Below are positions 1-9,990 of a stretch of DNA of 64,000 nucleotides, piece by piece. The notes beneath the pieces are model-generated. The model searched no databases. It was not told where the DNA came from and saw only the letters and a list, made by a program, of their open reading frames with translations. Where the stretch lies: positions 1,054,001-1,118,000 of the forward strand of contig CAWEWH010000005.1 in NCBI GenBank assembly GCA_963812775.1. The letters run 5' to 3'. The translations under genes were made by a program, and so were the position numbers. How positions within the stretch are numbered: position 1 is the stretch's first letter; each line of letters opens with the position of its first letter. The stretch is from CAWEWH01 sp963812775. Lineage in GTDB: Bacteria > Pseudomonadota > Alphaproteobacteria > Rhizobiales > Beijerinckiaceae.

Positions 1-1
1 T

Positions 2-193
2 TATGTCGGGCGCGGGGTCGCGGCACTGGCGGCCGATCCTGGGCGGGCGCGATGGAACCAGAAATCCGTCAGCGTGGGCCAGCTAGCCTCCACGTACGGC
101 TTCACGGATGTTGACGGCTCCCGGCCGGACAGCTGGGCCTACATCGAAGCCTGCGATCGCGGCGTCGCCGCCGATCCGGCTGACTTTCGCTGA
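2..193 (+). CDS. Short-chain dehydrogenase/reductase, C-terminal part only
   Basis: The open frame enters from the left edge and stops with TGA at 191-193, giving 63 residues. The motif VAALAADP, followed by RWNQKSVS, GQLASTYGFTD, GSRPD and W..IE, is the usual tail of a subgroup of NAD(P)-dependent SDR oxidoreductases, after the Rossmann core and catalytic YxxxK. The catalytic residues lie outside the window, so substrate and cofactor cannot be judged. It converges on the 2Fe-2S subunit gene on the other strand with a 54 bp gap. Family assignment rests on the tail alone. Confidence 0.6.
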   Translation, partial: YVGRGVAALAADPGRARWNQKSVSVGQLASTYGFTDVDGSRPDSWAYIEACDRGVAADPADFR

Positions 194-247
194 AGCGGGC
201 ACAAGGCGGGGTCACGCGCAGCATTCGCGCGCGTGGCCGCCCGCCGC

Positions 248-724
248 TCACTTCGCCCGCATTTCGGCCGCCGCGTCGAGGACGGCGTGGATGATCTTGT
301 CGTAGCCGGTGCAGCGGCAGAGATTGCCGGCGAGCCAATAGCGCGTCTCTTCCTCGCTCGGGTCGGGATTTTGCGCCAGTAACGCCTTGGCGGCCACCAG
401 GAAGCCCGGCGTGCAGAAGCCGCATTGCAGCGCCGCATGCTCGAGGAATTTTCGCTGCAGCGGATGCAGCTCGCCGCCCTGCGCCAGGCCTTCGACGGTC
501 TCGATGGCGTGGCCGTCGGCCTCAACCGCCAGCATCAGGCAGGAGCAGACGAGGCGCCCGTCGACGGTGACGCTGCAGGCGCCGCAATCGCCTGACGCGC
601 AGCCTTCCTTGCTGCCCGTCATGTGCAGCTCGTCGCGCAGCACGTCGAGCAGCGTCAGCTGCGGCTCGCACAGGAACTCGGTCGTCACACCATTGATGGT
701 GGTCGAGACGTGGTGCTTCTTCAT
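248..724 (-). CDS. 2Fe-2S subunit of a molybdenum hydroxylase (CoxS/XdhC-like small subunit)
   Basis: A 158-residue protein with both iron-sulfur domains of the xanthine dehydrogenase/CO dehydrogenase family small subunit. The N-terminal plant-type ferredoxin cluster is C-x4-C-x2-C in GCASGDCGAC, with the fourth Cys near VCSC. The C-terminal helical cluster has CGFCTPG and CRCTGY. It passes electrons from the molybdopterin subunit to the FAD subunit. It lies 48 bp downstream of the FAD-subunit gene on the same strand, so the two form one transcript. The large subunit is divergent at 1810. Length is normal for the family. The substrate cannot be read from this subunit. Confidence 0.9.
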   Translation of the reverse strand: MKKHHVSTTINGVTTEFLCEPQLTLLDVLRDELHMTGSKEGCASGDCGACSVTVDGRLVCSCLMLAVEADGHAIETVEGLAQGGELHPLQRKFLEHAALQCGFCTPGFLVAAKALLAQNPDPSEEETRYWLAGNLCRCTGYDKIIHAVLDAAAEMRAK

Positions 725-772
725 CGACGCTTCCTCAACAACGTTTCTTGCTCAACACGACATGATCAATCG

Positions 773-1639
773 TCATCGGCGCTTGCCGGCCCGCTCGAAC
801 GCGATGGCCGCGGCGCGGCGCGCCAGGACGCCCGCCACCTTGGTGCGATAGGCGATCGTCCCGCGCTTGTCGTCGATCGGCCGGCAGGCGCCGCGCGCCG
901 CCTTGTCGAGCGCTGCGAGCGTTGCCTCGTCGAGACGATGTCCGACGAGCGCCTTGGCGGCCTCGGGCACGATGACGGCGGTCGGCGCCACGGCGCCGAG
1001 CACGACCATGGCGCCCGTGCAGGTGCCGCCCGTGTCGAGGGTGACGTCGATGCCCGCCGACACCACGGCGATATCCATCTCGGTGCGCGGAATGAACCGC
1101 AGATAGGCGTCAGCTGCGCCGGGCGACCGCTTCGGCAGCTTGAAGGCGATAATGAACTCGTCGCGGGAGAGCGAGGTGCGCCCCGGCGCCGTCACGATGG
1201 TCTCGACCGGAGCCTCGCGCTCGCCCTTGGGGCCGGCCACGATGCAGGTGGCGCGAGCGGCGATCAGCGCCGGCACGCTGTCGGCGGCGGGCGAAGCGTT
1301 GCAGAGATTGCCGGCGAGCGAGGCGCGGCCCTGAATTTGCGTCGAGCCGATGAGGTTGGCGGCCTCGACGATGCCGGGCCAGGCCCTCTTGAGCGCCGCG
1401 TGCTCGCCGATGATGGCGCCGGGCGTCGCGGCGCCGATGACAAACCCCCCGTCCCGCTCGCTGATCTGCGAAAGGCCGGCGATCCTCTTGGTGTCGACGA
1501 TCAGGTCCGGCTTGATGCGGCCGGAGCGGAGCTGCACCAGGAGGTCTGTGCCGCCCGACAGGACCTTGGCGATGCCTGTGGCCGCCGCCAGGATGCGGAC
1601 GGCCTCCTCGGTGGTCGATGGGGCTGCGTATTGCGGCAT
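773..1639 (-). CDS. FAD-binding subunit of a molybdenum hydroxylase (CoxM-like medium subunit)
   Basis: A 288-residue protein of the FAD-binding/CO dehydrogenase flavoprotein family. The N-terminal FAD domain carries LSGGTDLLVQL and, further on, GSTQIQGRASLAGNLCNASPAAD, the usual flavin-binding loop (GNLCxASP). The family's C-terminal domain follows. The ATG at 1637-1639 is chosen over longer upstream starts because it has AAAGG just before it and starts the conserved region (MPQYAAPSTTEEAVRIL). It is first in the unit with the 2Fe-2S subunit. The gap to the divergent large subunit at 1810 (about 170 bp) should hold both promoters. Confidence 0.88.
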   Translation of the reverse strand: MPQYAAPSTTEEAVRILAAATGIAKVLSGGTDLLVQLRSGRIKPDLIVDTKRIAGLSQISERDGGFVIGAATPGAIIGEHAALKRAWPGIVEAANLIGSTQIQGRASLAGNLCNASPAADSVPALIAARATCIVAGPKGEREAPVETIVTAPGRTSLSRDEFIIAFKLPKRSPGAADAYLRFIPRTEMDIAVVSAGIDVTLDTGGTCTGAMVVLGAVAPTAVIVPEAAKALVGHRLDEATLAALDKAARGACRPIDDKRGTIAYRTKVAGVLARRAAAIAFERAGKRR

Positions 1640-1809
1640 GTCGTGCCTTTCGCGTCTGCTGACCGGGCGGGCGAGGCTGGACGCTAATGCAGCCGCGCCT
1701 GCCGGTCCAGCGCGGCGCCGTGGCGGCTGCTCTGCGCTGGAGAGCTTGCATTTCGCGGGCGTCCGCGCGACCGTTGCGGCCTCTATCACCGCAATCAGCG
1801 AGATCGGCC

Positions 1810-4099
1810 ATGAACGAAGCCACGCCCCAGTTCAAGTGGATCGGAACCCGCCCGGTACGGCCGGATGGCGTCCCGAAGGTGACGGGGCGGGCGCAATACG
1901 GCGCCGATTTGTCCATGCCCGGCATGCTGACCGGGTGCATCCTGCGCTCGCCGCACGCCCATGCCCGCATTCGCGCCATCGATGTCTCGAAGGCCGCGGC
2001 GCTGCCCGGCGTCAAGGCGGTGGTGACCTCCGTCGACTTCCCGGAGCAGAAATTCGCCTATGTCGGGCCGGAGCGGGTGGCGCAGAACTTCTGGCACATG
2101 ACCCGCAACATCATGGCCCGCGAGAAGGTGCTCTACGAGGGCCACGCGGTCGCGGCCGTCGCGGCCGCCAGTAGGGCCATCGCCGAGGAGGCGCTGGCGC
2201 TCATCAAGGTCGACTACGAGGTGCTGCCGCACGTCATCGACGTTGAGGCGGCGATGCGCCCGGATGCGCCGCTCCTCTTCGACGACCTGATCACCCGCGG
2301 CGTCGAGCCGCCGCCGTCGAAGCCCTCCAACATCTCCAAGCGCACCGAGTACAAGATCGGCGATCCCGATGCCAACTTCGCCTCGGCCCACGAAGTGGTC
2401 GAGATGTCGTTCAAGACGGCGCCGGTGCACCAGGCCTATATCGAGCCGCAGGCCTGCGTCGCGCGCTTCGATGCCGACGGCCAAGCCGAGCTGTGGAGCT
2501 CCAGCCAGGGGCATTTCGTGGTGCGCGCCTATACCGCGCAGCTCCTCGGCATGAACCTTGGCGACCTGCGGGTCTATCCGGCCGAAATCGGCGGCGGCTT
2601 CGGCGGCAAGACCGTGGTCTATGTCGAGCCAGTCGCCCTGGTGCTGGCCCGCAAGTCCGGCCATCCCGTCAAGGTGATGATGAGCCGCGAGGATGTCTTC
2701 AAGGCCACCGGGCCGACCTCGGGCGCCGCCATGACGGTGAAGATCGGCGTTGCCCGCGACGGCCGCATCGTTGCCGCCGACGCGCTCTTCAAGGTCCAGT
2801 CCGGCGCTTTCCCGGGCTCGCCGATGATGAACGTCTGCATGTGCGCGTTCGCGCCCTATGACCTGCCGCACGCGCGCGCCGTCGGCTACGAGGTGGTGTC
2901 CAATCGCCCGAAGGTCGCCGCCTATCGCGCCCCGGGCTCGCCCATCGCCGCCTTCGCGGTCGAGAGTGTGCTCGATGTCCTGGCGCGCAAGATCGGCATG
3001 GACCCCCTTGAGCTTCGCCTCAAGAACACGGCTCGCAAGGGCACGCCGATGCTCTTTGGCGGCAAGCTCGGCCACGATGGCTTCGCCGAGACCATCGAGG
3101 CGCTGATGCGTCATCCGGACTACAAGAAGCCGCTCGGCAAGAACCAGGGGAGGGGCGTCGCGTCCGGCTACTGGTTCAACGGCGGCGGCGAGTTCGAGCG
3201 CCCAGGTCACCGTCAACGAGGACGGCACCGTCGTGGTGGCCACCGGCAGCCCCGACATCGGCGGCTCGCGCGCCTCCATGGCCCTGATGGCCGCCGAGAC
3301 GCTGGGCGTCGACTACGACAAGGTGCGCCCCATCGTCGCCGACACCGCCTCGGTCGGCTACACCCACGTCACCGGCGGCTCGCGCGTCACCTTCGCGACC
3401 GGCATGGCCGTGGTCGACGCCACCAAGAAGGTGATCGACGAATTGTGCGTGCGCGCCGCGAAGATGTGGAAGGTCGACCCGGAGGGCGTCGTCTGGCAGG
3501 ACGGTCACGCGCGCCCGGCGAGCAGCAACGTCGGCGAGTTCGAGCCGCTGTCGCTCAAGGACATCGCGGCGGGGCGCGGCTTGACCGGCGGGCCCATCGT
3601 GGCGTCCGCCGGCGTCAATCCCGCGGCGGTCGCGCCGGGCTACGCCGCACATTTCGTCGACATCGAGGTCGATCCGGAAGTCGGCAAGGTCAAGGTGCTT
3701 CGTTACGTCGCCGCCCAGGACGTGGGCCGCGCCATCCACCCGAGCTACGTCGAGGGCCAGATCCAGGGCGGCGTCGTCCAGGGCATCGGCTGGGCACTCA
3801 ACGAGGAATACATCTACGACAAGCACGGCCGCATGGAGAATGCCGGCTTCCTCGACTACCGCATTCCGGTCGCCTCGGACCTGCCGATGATCGAGACGCT
3901 GGTGGTCGAGGTGCCCAATCCCGGCCATCCCTATGGCGCCAAGGGCGTCGCCGAGGTGAACATCTGCCCCTGCATGGCGGCCATCGCCAACGCCATCGAG
4001 CAGGCGGTCGGCCGGCGCCTGACCGACCTGCCGATGTCGCCGCCGAAGCTGCTCGCCGCCATCGACGGGCCGGAACAGGCGAGGATCGCGGCGGAGTGA
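1810..4099 (+). pseudogene. Molybdopterin-binding large subunit of a molybdenum hydroxylase (CoxL-like), one +1 frameshift
   Basis: Large catalytic subunit of the xanthine dehydrogenase/aldehyde oxidase/CoxL family, 762 residues once one base is removed. The first part shows GRAQYGADL, the Moco-binding loop IGGGFGGK and YRAPGSPIAAFAVES. The second shows EGQIQGGVVQGIGWAL and PYGAKGVAE, whose Glu is the expected catalytic base. It lacks the CODH form I loop (AYRCSFR), so CO oxidation is unlikely. The frame changes at about 3193, where GAGTTCGAGC stands for an expected GAGTCGAGC; one extra T explains it and no stop interrupts either part. Probably a functional gene with a sequence error. It is transcribed away from its two partner subunits, which is uncommon. 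Confidence 0.85.
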
Positions 4100-4140
4100 A
4101 GATTCTGTGGGGTCGTAACGGCCCGGGCTGAGCGAGGCGC

Positions 4141-4446
4141 CTATTCCTCCGGCTCGGTCGTGAACATCAGGGGATAGCCTTTGGCGCGCCCGGCGTCGGT
4201 GGCGCGCGTCGCCTTGGTCTCGGCCACGTCCTGCGCGTAGACGGCGACGACGCACACGCCCCGCTGGTGCGCCGTCATCATGACGCGATAGGCCTGGTCC
4301 TCGTTCATGCGGAACTCGGCCTTCAGCACCTGGACGACGAATTCGCGCGGCGTGTAGTCGTCGTTGACGAGAATGACCTTGTGCAGGCGCGGCCGTTCCG
4401 TCTTCACCCGCACCTTGGTGCGGGGTCTGTTGGCGGTCGTGCTCAT
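4141..4446 (-). CDS. clpS: ATP-dependent Clp protease adaptor ClpS
   Basis: A 101-residue protein matching the ClpS fold: an unstructured N-terminus, then VILVNDDYTPREFVVQVL, and later MMTAHQRGVCVVAVY. The NDD and the TPREFV stretch belong to the hydrophobic pocket that recognises N-degrons and docks on the ClpA N-domain. It delivers N-end-rule substrates to ClpAP. There is no clpA next to it here, so it may be one of the two ClpS paralogs common in alphaproteobacteria. It converges with the molybdenum hydroxylase large subunit. The divergent gap to the radical SAM gene (4447-4632) should hold its promoter. Confidence 0.92.
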   Translation of the reverse strand: MSTTANRPRTKVRVKTERPRLHKVILVNDDYTPREFVVQVLKAEFRMNEDQAYRVMMTAHQRGVCVVAVYAQDVAETKATRATDAGRAKGYPLMFTTEPEE

Positions 4447-4632
4447 CTGACGCGCTCTTCCCATTGACGCGGCAAACGTGGATGCAGGGCCGAATTTACA
4501 CACGTTTGGCAATCGCCGTCCATGCCGGGCCGATAGTCGACGATCGCCTGGAACCCAATCTCGCCCTGGCGGGTTGCAGCCTTTCGGACGCCGTGACACC
4601 TTCGTGGCGTCGCTTCGTCGCGGGAGGTGGGT

Positions 4633-6190
4633 ATGCGGCTTCTTTTCGTTCATCCCGGCCCGTTGATGTTCACGAAAGTGTTCCTCAGGCTCGAGCCGTT
4701 GGGCCTTGAGCTTGTCGCGGAAGCGGCGCGCCGCGCCGGCCACGCCGTCAAGATCATCGACCTGCAGGTCGAGAGCCACGCCGCCTATCACCGCATGCTG
4801 ACGGCGTGGCAGCCGGACTTCATCGCCTTCTCGCTGAACTATCTCGCCAATGTCCCGGAGATCGTCGACCTCGCCAAGGCGACGAAGCTCAGGCTGCCGC
4901 GCGCCTTCGTGTGCGTCGGCGGCCACAGCGCCTCCTTCGTCGCGCCGTCGCTCATCGAGCACGGCGACGGCGCCATCGATTGCGTGCTCAAGGGCGAAGG
5001 CGAGGCCGGCATCGTCAAGCTTCTCGAAGCGGTCGAGGGCGATCGCGACAGCGTGACGCGCGTTCCCGGCGCCGTTACGGCCGACGGCGACGGGCCGGCG
5101 CCCGCCTTCGTGCACAGCCTCGACGATCTGCAGCCGGCCCGCGATCTCCTGCGCCATCGGAACAAGTATTTCATCGGCGTCCTCGATCCGTGCGCCTCGA
5201 TCGAGTTCTCGCGCGGCTGCCCGTGGGATTGCTCGTTCTGCAGCGCCTGGACCTTCTATGGCCGCAGCTACCGTCTCATCAGTCCCGAGCGGGTCGTCGA
5301 AGATCTGGCCGCCGATCCGCGAGCAGGGCGTCTTCATCGTCGACGACGTGGCCTTCATCCAGGACCGCCACGGCTTCGCCATCGGCGAGGCGATGGCCAA
5401 GAAGGGCATCAAGAAGGAATATCTACCTCGAGACGCGCGGCGACGTGCTGTTGCGCAACAAGGAGGTGTTCCAGTTCTGGAAGAAGCTCGGCCTCGACCT
5501 ACATGTTCCTCGGCATCGAGGCGATCGACGAGGAGGGGCTCGAAGAAGTTCCGCAAGCGCATCCCGCTCGGGCGCAATTTCGAGGCGCTGGAATTCGCCC
5601 GCTCCCTCGGCATCCACGTGGCCATCAACATCATCGCCGATCCCGATTGGGACGAGGAGCGTTTCGCCGCCATCCGCGAGTGGTGCATGGCGGTGCCCGA
5701 GATCGTCAACATCAGCATCAACACGCCCTATCCCGGGACCGAGAGCTGGCTCACCGAGCAGCGGCGCCTGTCGAGCGACGACTATCGTCTCTTCGACATC
5801 CAGCACGCGGTGATGCCGACCAAGCTGCCGCTGCCCGACTTCTATCGCGAGTTGATCAACACCCAGCAGGTGCTCTACGCCAAGCACCTGAACTGGCGCA
5901 CGGCGCCGGGCCTGGCGCGCACCATCGCCGGCCATCTGGCGCGCGGCCAGACCAATTTCGTGCGCGGCATCATGCAGTACAACAAGGTCTACGACGCCCG
6001 CACGCTGCTGGCCGATCACGCCAAGCCCGTCGCCTATCGCATGCGCCGGCCGGCCGAGACGACGCCCGAGATCGCCAAGGCCGCCAAGGGCAAGCTCTAT
6101 GTCCACACGCCGCGCGGCCGCGCCGGCCGCCACGTCGACGATGCCGTCGAGCAGTTCGTTGATGCCACCCGCATGGGGGCTGCGCCGTAG
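4633..6190 (+). pseudogene. hpnR: B12-binding radical SAM protein, probable hopanoid C-3 methylase HpnR, four +1 frameshifts
   Basis: Repaired length is 517 residues. An N-terminal cobalamin-binding Rossmann domain (starting MRLLFVHPGPLMFTKVFLRL, with VCVGGHSASF) is followed by the radical SAM motif CPWDCSFC (C-x3-C-x2-C) and a long C-terminal region with the tract HLARGQTNFVRGI. From memory of the family the whole pattern matches HpnR, which methylates hopanoids at C-3; other class B methylases are the alternative. The ATG at 4633 is favoured by GGGAGG seven bases upstream. Single extra bases at about 5314, 5423, 5499 and 5542 break the frame in 230 bp; removing them restores YYLETRGDVLL, DYMFLGIEAIDEEG and KKFRKRIPLG. 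No hopanoid synthesis gene lies next to it. Confidence 0.7.
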
Positions 6191-6256
6191 GGGCGAGCGT
6201 GGAGCGCGTCGCCCGCGACGCGGGCAGACGCGCTATCTGCAGTCGTTAGTGAGATT

Positions 6257-6332
<76 letters not shown>

Positions 6333-6442
6333 ACTGTCGCGCAGCGCATGGGAAAGCGCTGCTGGGCAAAATCGGGCAGGCAGAGCGGTATAGTCATCCG
6401 GGCGCCGCTTCTCAAGCCTTGTGGCGCCGGCTGACCCCCGTC

Positions 6443-6826
6443 TTACGTCTCTTCGTCGTCCTCGCCCTTGTCGATGAGGCCGGACACGTCGTCCTCGGAC
6501 TCTTCCTCCGGCTCGAGGAAAGTGTCGTCGGCCTCGGTCTCCTCGATCTCCACCTCGTCGTCGCCGGGCAGGGCCTTGGCATTTTCCGCGGCCTCGACGT
6601 CCTCGAGCGACACGACCTCGGCGTCGGCCACGACCGGCTCGACCTCGACCGGCTCAGGCACCGGAGCCGCCCGCACGGGCGCAACCGGCTCGGGGCGGGC
6701 CTTGGGGGCCGTGACCACAAAGACCGCGCTGCATTTCGGGCAGATGATCGGCTCTTTGTTCAGGTCGTAGAACTTTGAGGCGCAGCTCAAACATTGGCGC
6801 TTGCTGCCGAGTTCCGGTTTCGCCAC
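6443..6826 (-). CDS. TIGR02300 family protein (FYDLN acidic domain)
   Basis: About 127 residues. The N-terminal zinc-ribbon-like part has C-x2-C in RQCLSCASKFYDLN and C-x2-C in IICPKCSAVF, which includes the FYDLN signature. A long, strongly acidic, Pro- and Glu-rich tail follows, ending in DKGEDDEET. The family is almost confined to alphaproteobacteria and its role is unknown. The GTG at 6824-6826 is preferred because AAGAGA lies nine bases upstream and the conserved AKPELGSKR starts here; a GTG three codons earlier is possible. It sits head to head with aroA, the order typical for Hyphomicrobiales. Confidence 0.85.
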   Translation of the reverse strand: MAKPELGSKRQCLSCASKFYDLNKEPIICPKCSAVFVVTAPKARPEPVAPVRAAPVPEPVEVEPVVADAEVVSLEDVEAAENAKALPGDDEVEIEETEADDTFLEPEEESEDDVSGLIDKGEDDEET

Positions 6827-7060
6827 AGGTCGCACTCTCTTGGGGACGGGTGAGCGCTCCCGTTAGTCGGGCTCTTGGCCGCTGTCAAATGCCAATTGGG
6901 CGGCCAATAACGGGCCGGGACGGGCCGCCGCCCGTGGACGACGGCCTTCGGGCAGGATCAAGCGCAATTCGACGCGTCGGAGGACGATGCGATTGCACTT
7001 GATCGCCGCGTGCTCTAGGAGGCCGAGAAGCTCCGCCCACCCCGCAAAGGCGAGAAGCCC

Positions 7061-8403
7061 GTGAGCGCGTCAAGCCATTCTCCGCAGCCGCTGGCTGGCC
7101 GCCGCAGCCAGCCGCTCGCCGGCCGTGTGCGCGTTCCCGGCGACAAATCCATCTCGCATCGCTCGCTCCTGCTGGGCCTGCTTGCCGTCGGCCAGACTAG
7201 GATCGAGGGGCTGCTTGAAGGCGAGGACGTGCTGCGCACCGCGGAGGCCGCCAAGGCGCTGGGCGCCCGCGTCGAGCGTCTCGGTCCGGGATCGTGGCGC
7301 GTGGACGGTGTCGGCGTCGGCGGTCTCGCCGAGCCGCGCGGCATCCTCGATTTCGGCAATGCCGGCACGGGCTCGCGCCTCACCATGGGAGTGGTGGGCG
7401 GCCACCCCATCGCCGCGACGTTCGATGGCGACGCCTCGCTGCGCAAGCGTCCGATGCGGCGCATCCTCGACCCGTTGGTCAAGATGGGCGTCACCGTCGT
7501 GACCGAGACGGCGGGCGGCCGCTGCCCTCTGACCATCCGGGGGCCGCGCGAGACCATCCCAATCGTCTATGAGACGCCGGTCGCGTCCGCCCAGATCAAG
7601 TCGGCCATCCTTCTCGCCGGCCTCAACGCGCCGGGCGAGACCACCGTCATCGAGCACGAGGCCTCGCGCGACCACACCGAGCGCATGCTGCGGCATTTCG
7701 GGGCGACGGTGCGTGTCGAGAAGGTCGGCGCCGAGGGTCGCCGCATCACGCTCGAGGGCCAGCCCGAGCTCAGGCCCGGCAACGTCGTCGTGCCGGCCGA
7801 TCCTTCATCGGCGGCGTTTCCGCTGGTCGCCGCCGCCATCGTGCCGGGCTCCGACGTGGTGCTCGAAGGCGTCATGACCAACCCGCTGCGCACCGGTCTC
7901 CTCCAGACGCTGCGCGAGATGGGAGCGCGCATCGATGTTCTCGACGGCCGCGACAATGGCGGCGAGGAGGTGGCGGATCTGCGCGTGCGCGGCCATGGGC
8001 TGTCGGGCGTCGACGTGCCGGCGGCGCGGGCGCCGTCGATGATCGACGAATACCCCATCCTCGCGGTCGCGGCGGCCTTCGCCGCGGCGAGACGCGCATG
8101 CGCGGCCTGCACGAGCTGCGCGTCAAGGAATCGGATCGTCTGGCGGCGGTCGCCGACGGCTTGCGGGCGGCCGGCGTCGAGGCCATCATCGATGGCGACG
8201 ATCTCATCGTGCGCGGCACGGCCGGGAACGTGCCGGGCGGTGGCACCGCCGCAACGCATCTCGATCATCGCATCGCCATGGCGTTTCTCGTCCTCGGCCT
8301 CGCTTCGCGAAGCGACATGCGCGTCGACGACGGAGCCATGATCGCCACCAGCTTTCCGAGCTTCGTGGCGCTCATGGGCTCGCTTGGCGCCGACATCGGG
8401 TGA
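7061..8403 (+). pseudogene. aroA: 3-phosphoshikimate 1-carboxyvinyltransferase (EPSP synthase), one -1 frameshift
   Basis: Shikimate pathway enzyme that joins PEP and shikimate 3-phosphate. The repaired protein is 447 residues. Visible motifs are VPGDKSISHRSLLLG, LDFGNAGTGSRLTMG, DGDASLRKRPMRRILDPL, and after the break RGLHELRVKESDRLAAVA and DHRIAMAF. Spacing resembles the glyphosate-tolerant class II type seen in rhizobia, but the class was not tested. The frame changes near 8083-8088, where one base is missing between FAA and the expected GETRM. This is the only clear deletion in the window. Start is GTG at 7061. cmk starts six bases after its stop, so the two are cotranscribed. Confidence 0.88.
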
Positions 8404-8409
8404 GGCTCC

Positions 8410-9048
8410 ATGATCATCGCCATCGATGGCCCGGCCGCGTCGGGCAAGGGCACTCTCGCCAAGCGGCTGGCGGAACATTACGGCCTCGGGCATCTCGATT
8501 CCGGCTTGCTGTATCGCGCCGTTGCCCACGCCGTGAAGGCGTCGGGCGCGGCCCTGACCGACGCCGCCGCAGCTGCCGCCGTGGCGCGCCGCCTCGATGC
8601 CCGCCGGCTGAACGATGCCGAGTTGCGCGGCCGCGCCTGGGGCGAGGCGGCTTCGGTGGTGGCGGCGTTCCCGGCCGTGCGCGAGGCCCTTTTGGGCCTG
8701 CAGCGGGCCTTCGCGGGCCGTCCCGGTGGAGCGGTCATCGACGGTCGCGACATCGGCACGGTCATCTGTCCGGCCGCCGACGTGAAGCTGTTCGTGACCG
8801 CCGCGCCTGAGGTGCGGGCCGAGCGCCGGTACCGGGAATTGCAGGGGCGCGGCGAGCCGGCCGCGCTCGACGCGATCCTGAAGGACATTCTGGCGCGCGA
8901 CGCCCGCGACAGCGGCCGCGCTGTTTCGCCGCTCGCCGCGGCCGCCGACGCGATTGTGCTCGATACATCGGCACTTTCACCCGATGCGGCGTTCGAAGCG
9001 GCGCGCCGCATCGTCGAGGCCCGGCGCCAGCGGCTCGCGACGATGTGA
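8410..9048 (+). CDS. cmk: Cytidylate kinase
   Basis: A 212-residue (d)CMP kinase. The P-loop GPAASGKGT is at residues 7-15, and the CMP-binding part shows LDSGLLYRAVA and VIDGRDIGTVICP. It phosphorylates CMP and dCMP with ATP in pyrimidine nucleotide recycling. It follows aroA by six bases. The usual third gene of this cluster, rpsA, is absent: the next gene is a DUF1194 secreted protein. Confidence 0.95.
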   Translation: MIIAIDGPAASGKGTLAKRLAEHYGLGHLDSGLLYRAVAHAVKASGAALTDAAAAAAVARRLDARRLNDAELRGRAWGEAASVVAAFPAVREALLGLQRAFAGRPGGAVIDGRDIGTVICPAADVKLFVTAAPEVRAERRYRELQGRGEPAALDAILKDILARDARDSGRAVSPLAAAADAIVLDTSALSPDAAFEAARRIVEARRQRLATM

Positions 9049-9125
9049 TCGGCCCGCCGCGAGCCCCCTTGGCGGCCCAGGGGTTGAGTGTCACACTCGG
9101 GTCTCGGGAATCGGAGTGCTGGCCG

Positions 9126-9956
9126 ATGTCTCTTTGCACAAGCCGTCTGAAGCGCCTCGCCGCTGCCGCCGTCATGGCGGTCGGGTTTTTCGCTCTCGGG
9201 ATTTCGTCGGCGAGCGCGGAGGCGCGCGCCGAGGCCTCCGGCGAGGTCGATCTGGCCCTCGTGCTGGCCGTCGATATTTCCTATTCGATGGACGAGGACG
9301 AGCAGCGCCTGCAGCGCGGCGGCTACATGGATGGGCTGCGCTCATCCATGGTGATCGAGGCCATCCGCCGCGGCGCCATAGGCCGCATCGCCGTCATCTA
9401 CATGGAATGGGCTGGCTCGATGACCCAGCAGGTCATCGTGCCTTGGCAGATCATCGACGGGCCGGAGAGTGCCGAAGCGTTCGTGGCCAAGCTCGAAGAG
9501 GTGCCGATCCGCCGCGCCTACCGCACCTCAATTTCCGGCGGCATCGACTACGCCGCCAAGCTGCTCGAGGAAGCGCCCGTGACGGCGACCCGCAAGGTCA
9601 TCGACGTGTCGGGCGACGGCGCCAACAATCAGGGCCGCTCGGTGACGGCGGCGCGCGATGAGGCCATCGCCAAGGGCATCACCATCAACGGCCTGCCGAT
9701 CATGCTCAAGAAGGCCGGCTACATGGATGTGACCGATCTCGACATCTACTACCGCGATTGCGTCATCGGCGGTCGCGGCTCGTTCCTGGTCCCTGTCCGC
9801 GAGCGGGTGCAGTTCAGCGAAGCCATCCGCAACAAGCTGTTCCTGGAAGTCGCCGAGAACCTGCCGCAGGAGGAACTCCTCAAGCGAGCCCAGGCCGGTC
9901 CCATCATTTCATGCATGGCCGGCGAGCGGCAGTGGAACGACCGCATGGGCAACTGA
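9126..9956 (+). CDS. DUF1194 domain protein, secreted, VWA-like
   Basis: 276 residues with an N-terminal signal peptide: a basic start, a hydrophobic stretch around AAAAVMAVGFFALGI, and a likely cut after ASA. The mature part starts EVDLALVLAVDISYSMDEDE, where D-x-S-x-S is the metal-ion-dependent adhesion site of von Willebrand A folds. VIDVSGDGANNQG adds a second typical VWA loop. DUF1194 proteins are common in alphaproteobacteria and their ligand is unknown. The ATG at 9126 is chosen because the signal peptide starts there. It follows cmk on the same strand by about 80 bp and faces hrpB. Function is not assigned. Confidence 0.85.
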   Translation: MSLCTSRLKRLAAAAVMAVGFFALGISSASAEARAEASGEVDLALVLAVDISYSMDEDEQRLQRGGYMDGLRSSMVIEAIRRGAIGRIAVIYMEWAGSMTQQVIVPWQIIDGPESAEAFVAKLEEVPIRRAYRTSISGGIDYAAKLLEEAPVTATRKVIDVSGDGANNQGRSVTAARDEAIAKGITINGLPIMLKKAGYMDVTDLDIYYRDCVIGGRGSFLVPVRERVQFSEAIRNKLFLEVAENLPQEELLKRAQAGPIISCMAGERQWNDRMGN

Positions 9957-9990
9957 TTGCCGCGTGCGCGCGCGATCGCGGCTGCCGGCG

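Noticed and set aside
1795..3279. Long open frame antisense to the molybdenum hydroxylase large subunit
   Set aside because: Low-complexity His/Asp/Arg-rich translation; the + strand holds all conserved motifs.
248..4099. Aerobic CO dehydrogenase (form I)
   Set aside because: The large subunit has YRAPGS at the place where the CODH AYRCSFR loop should be.
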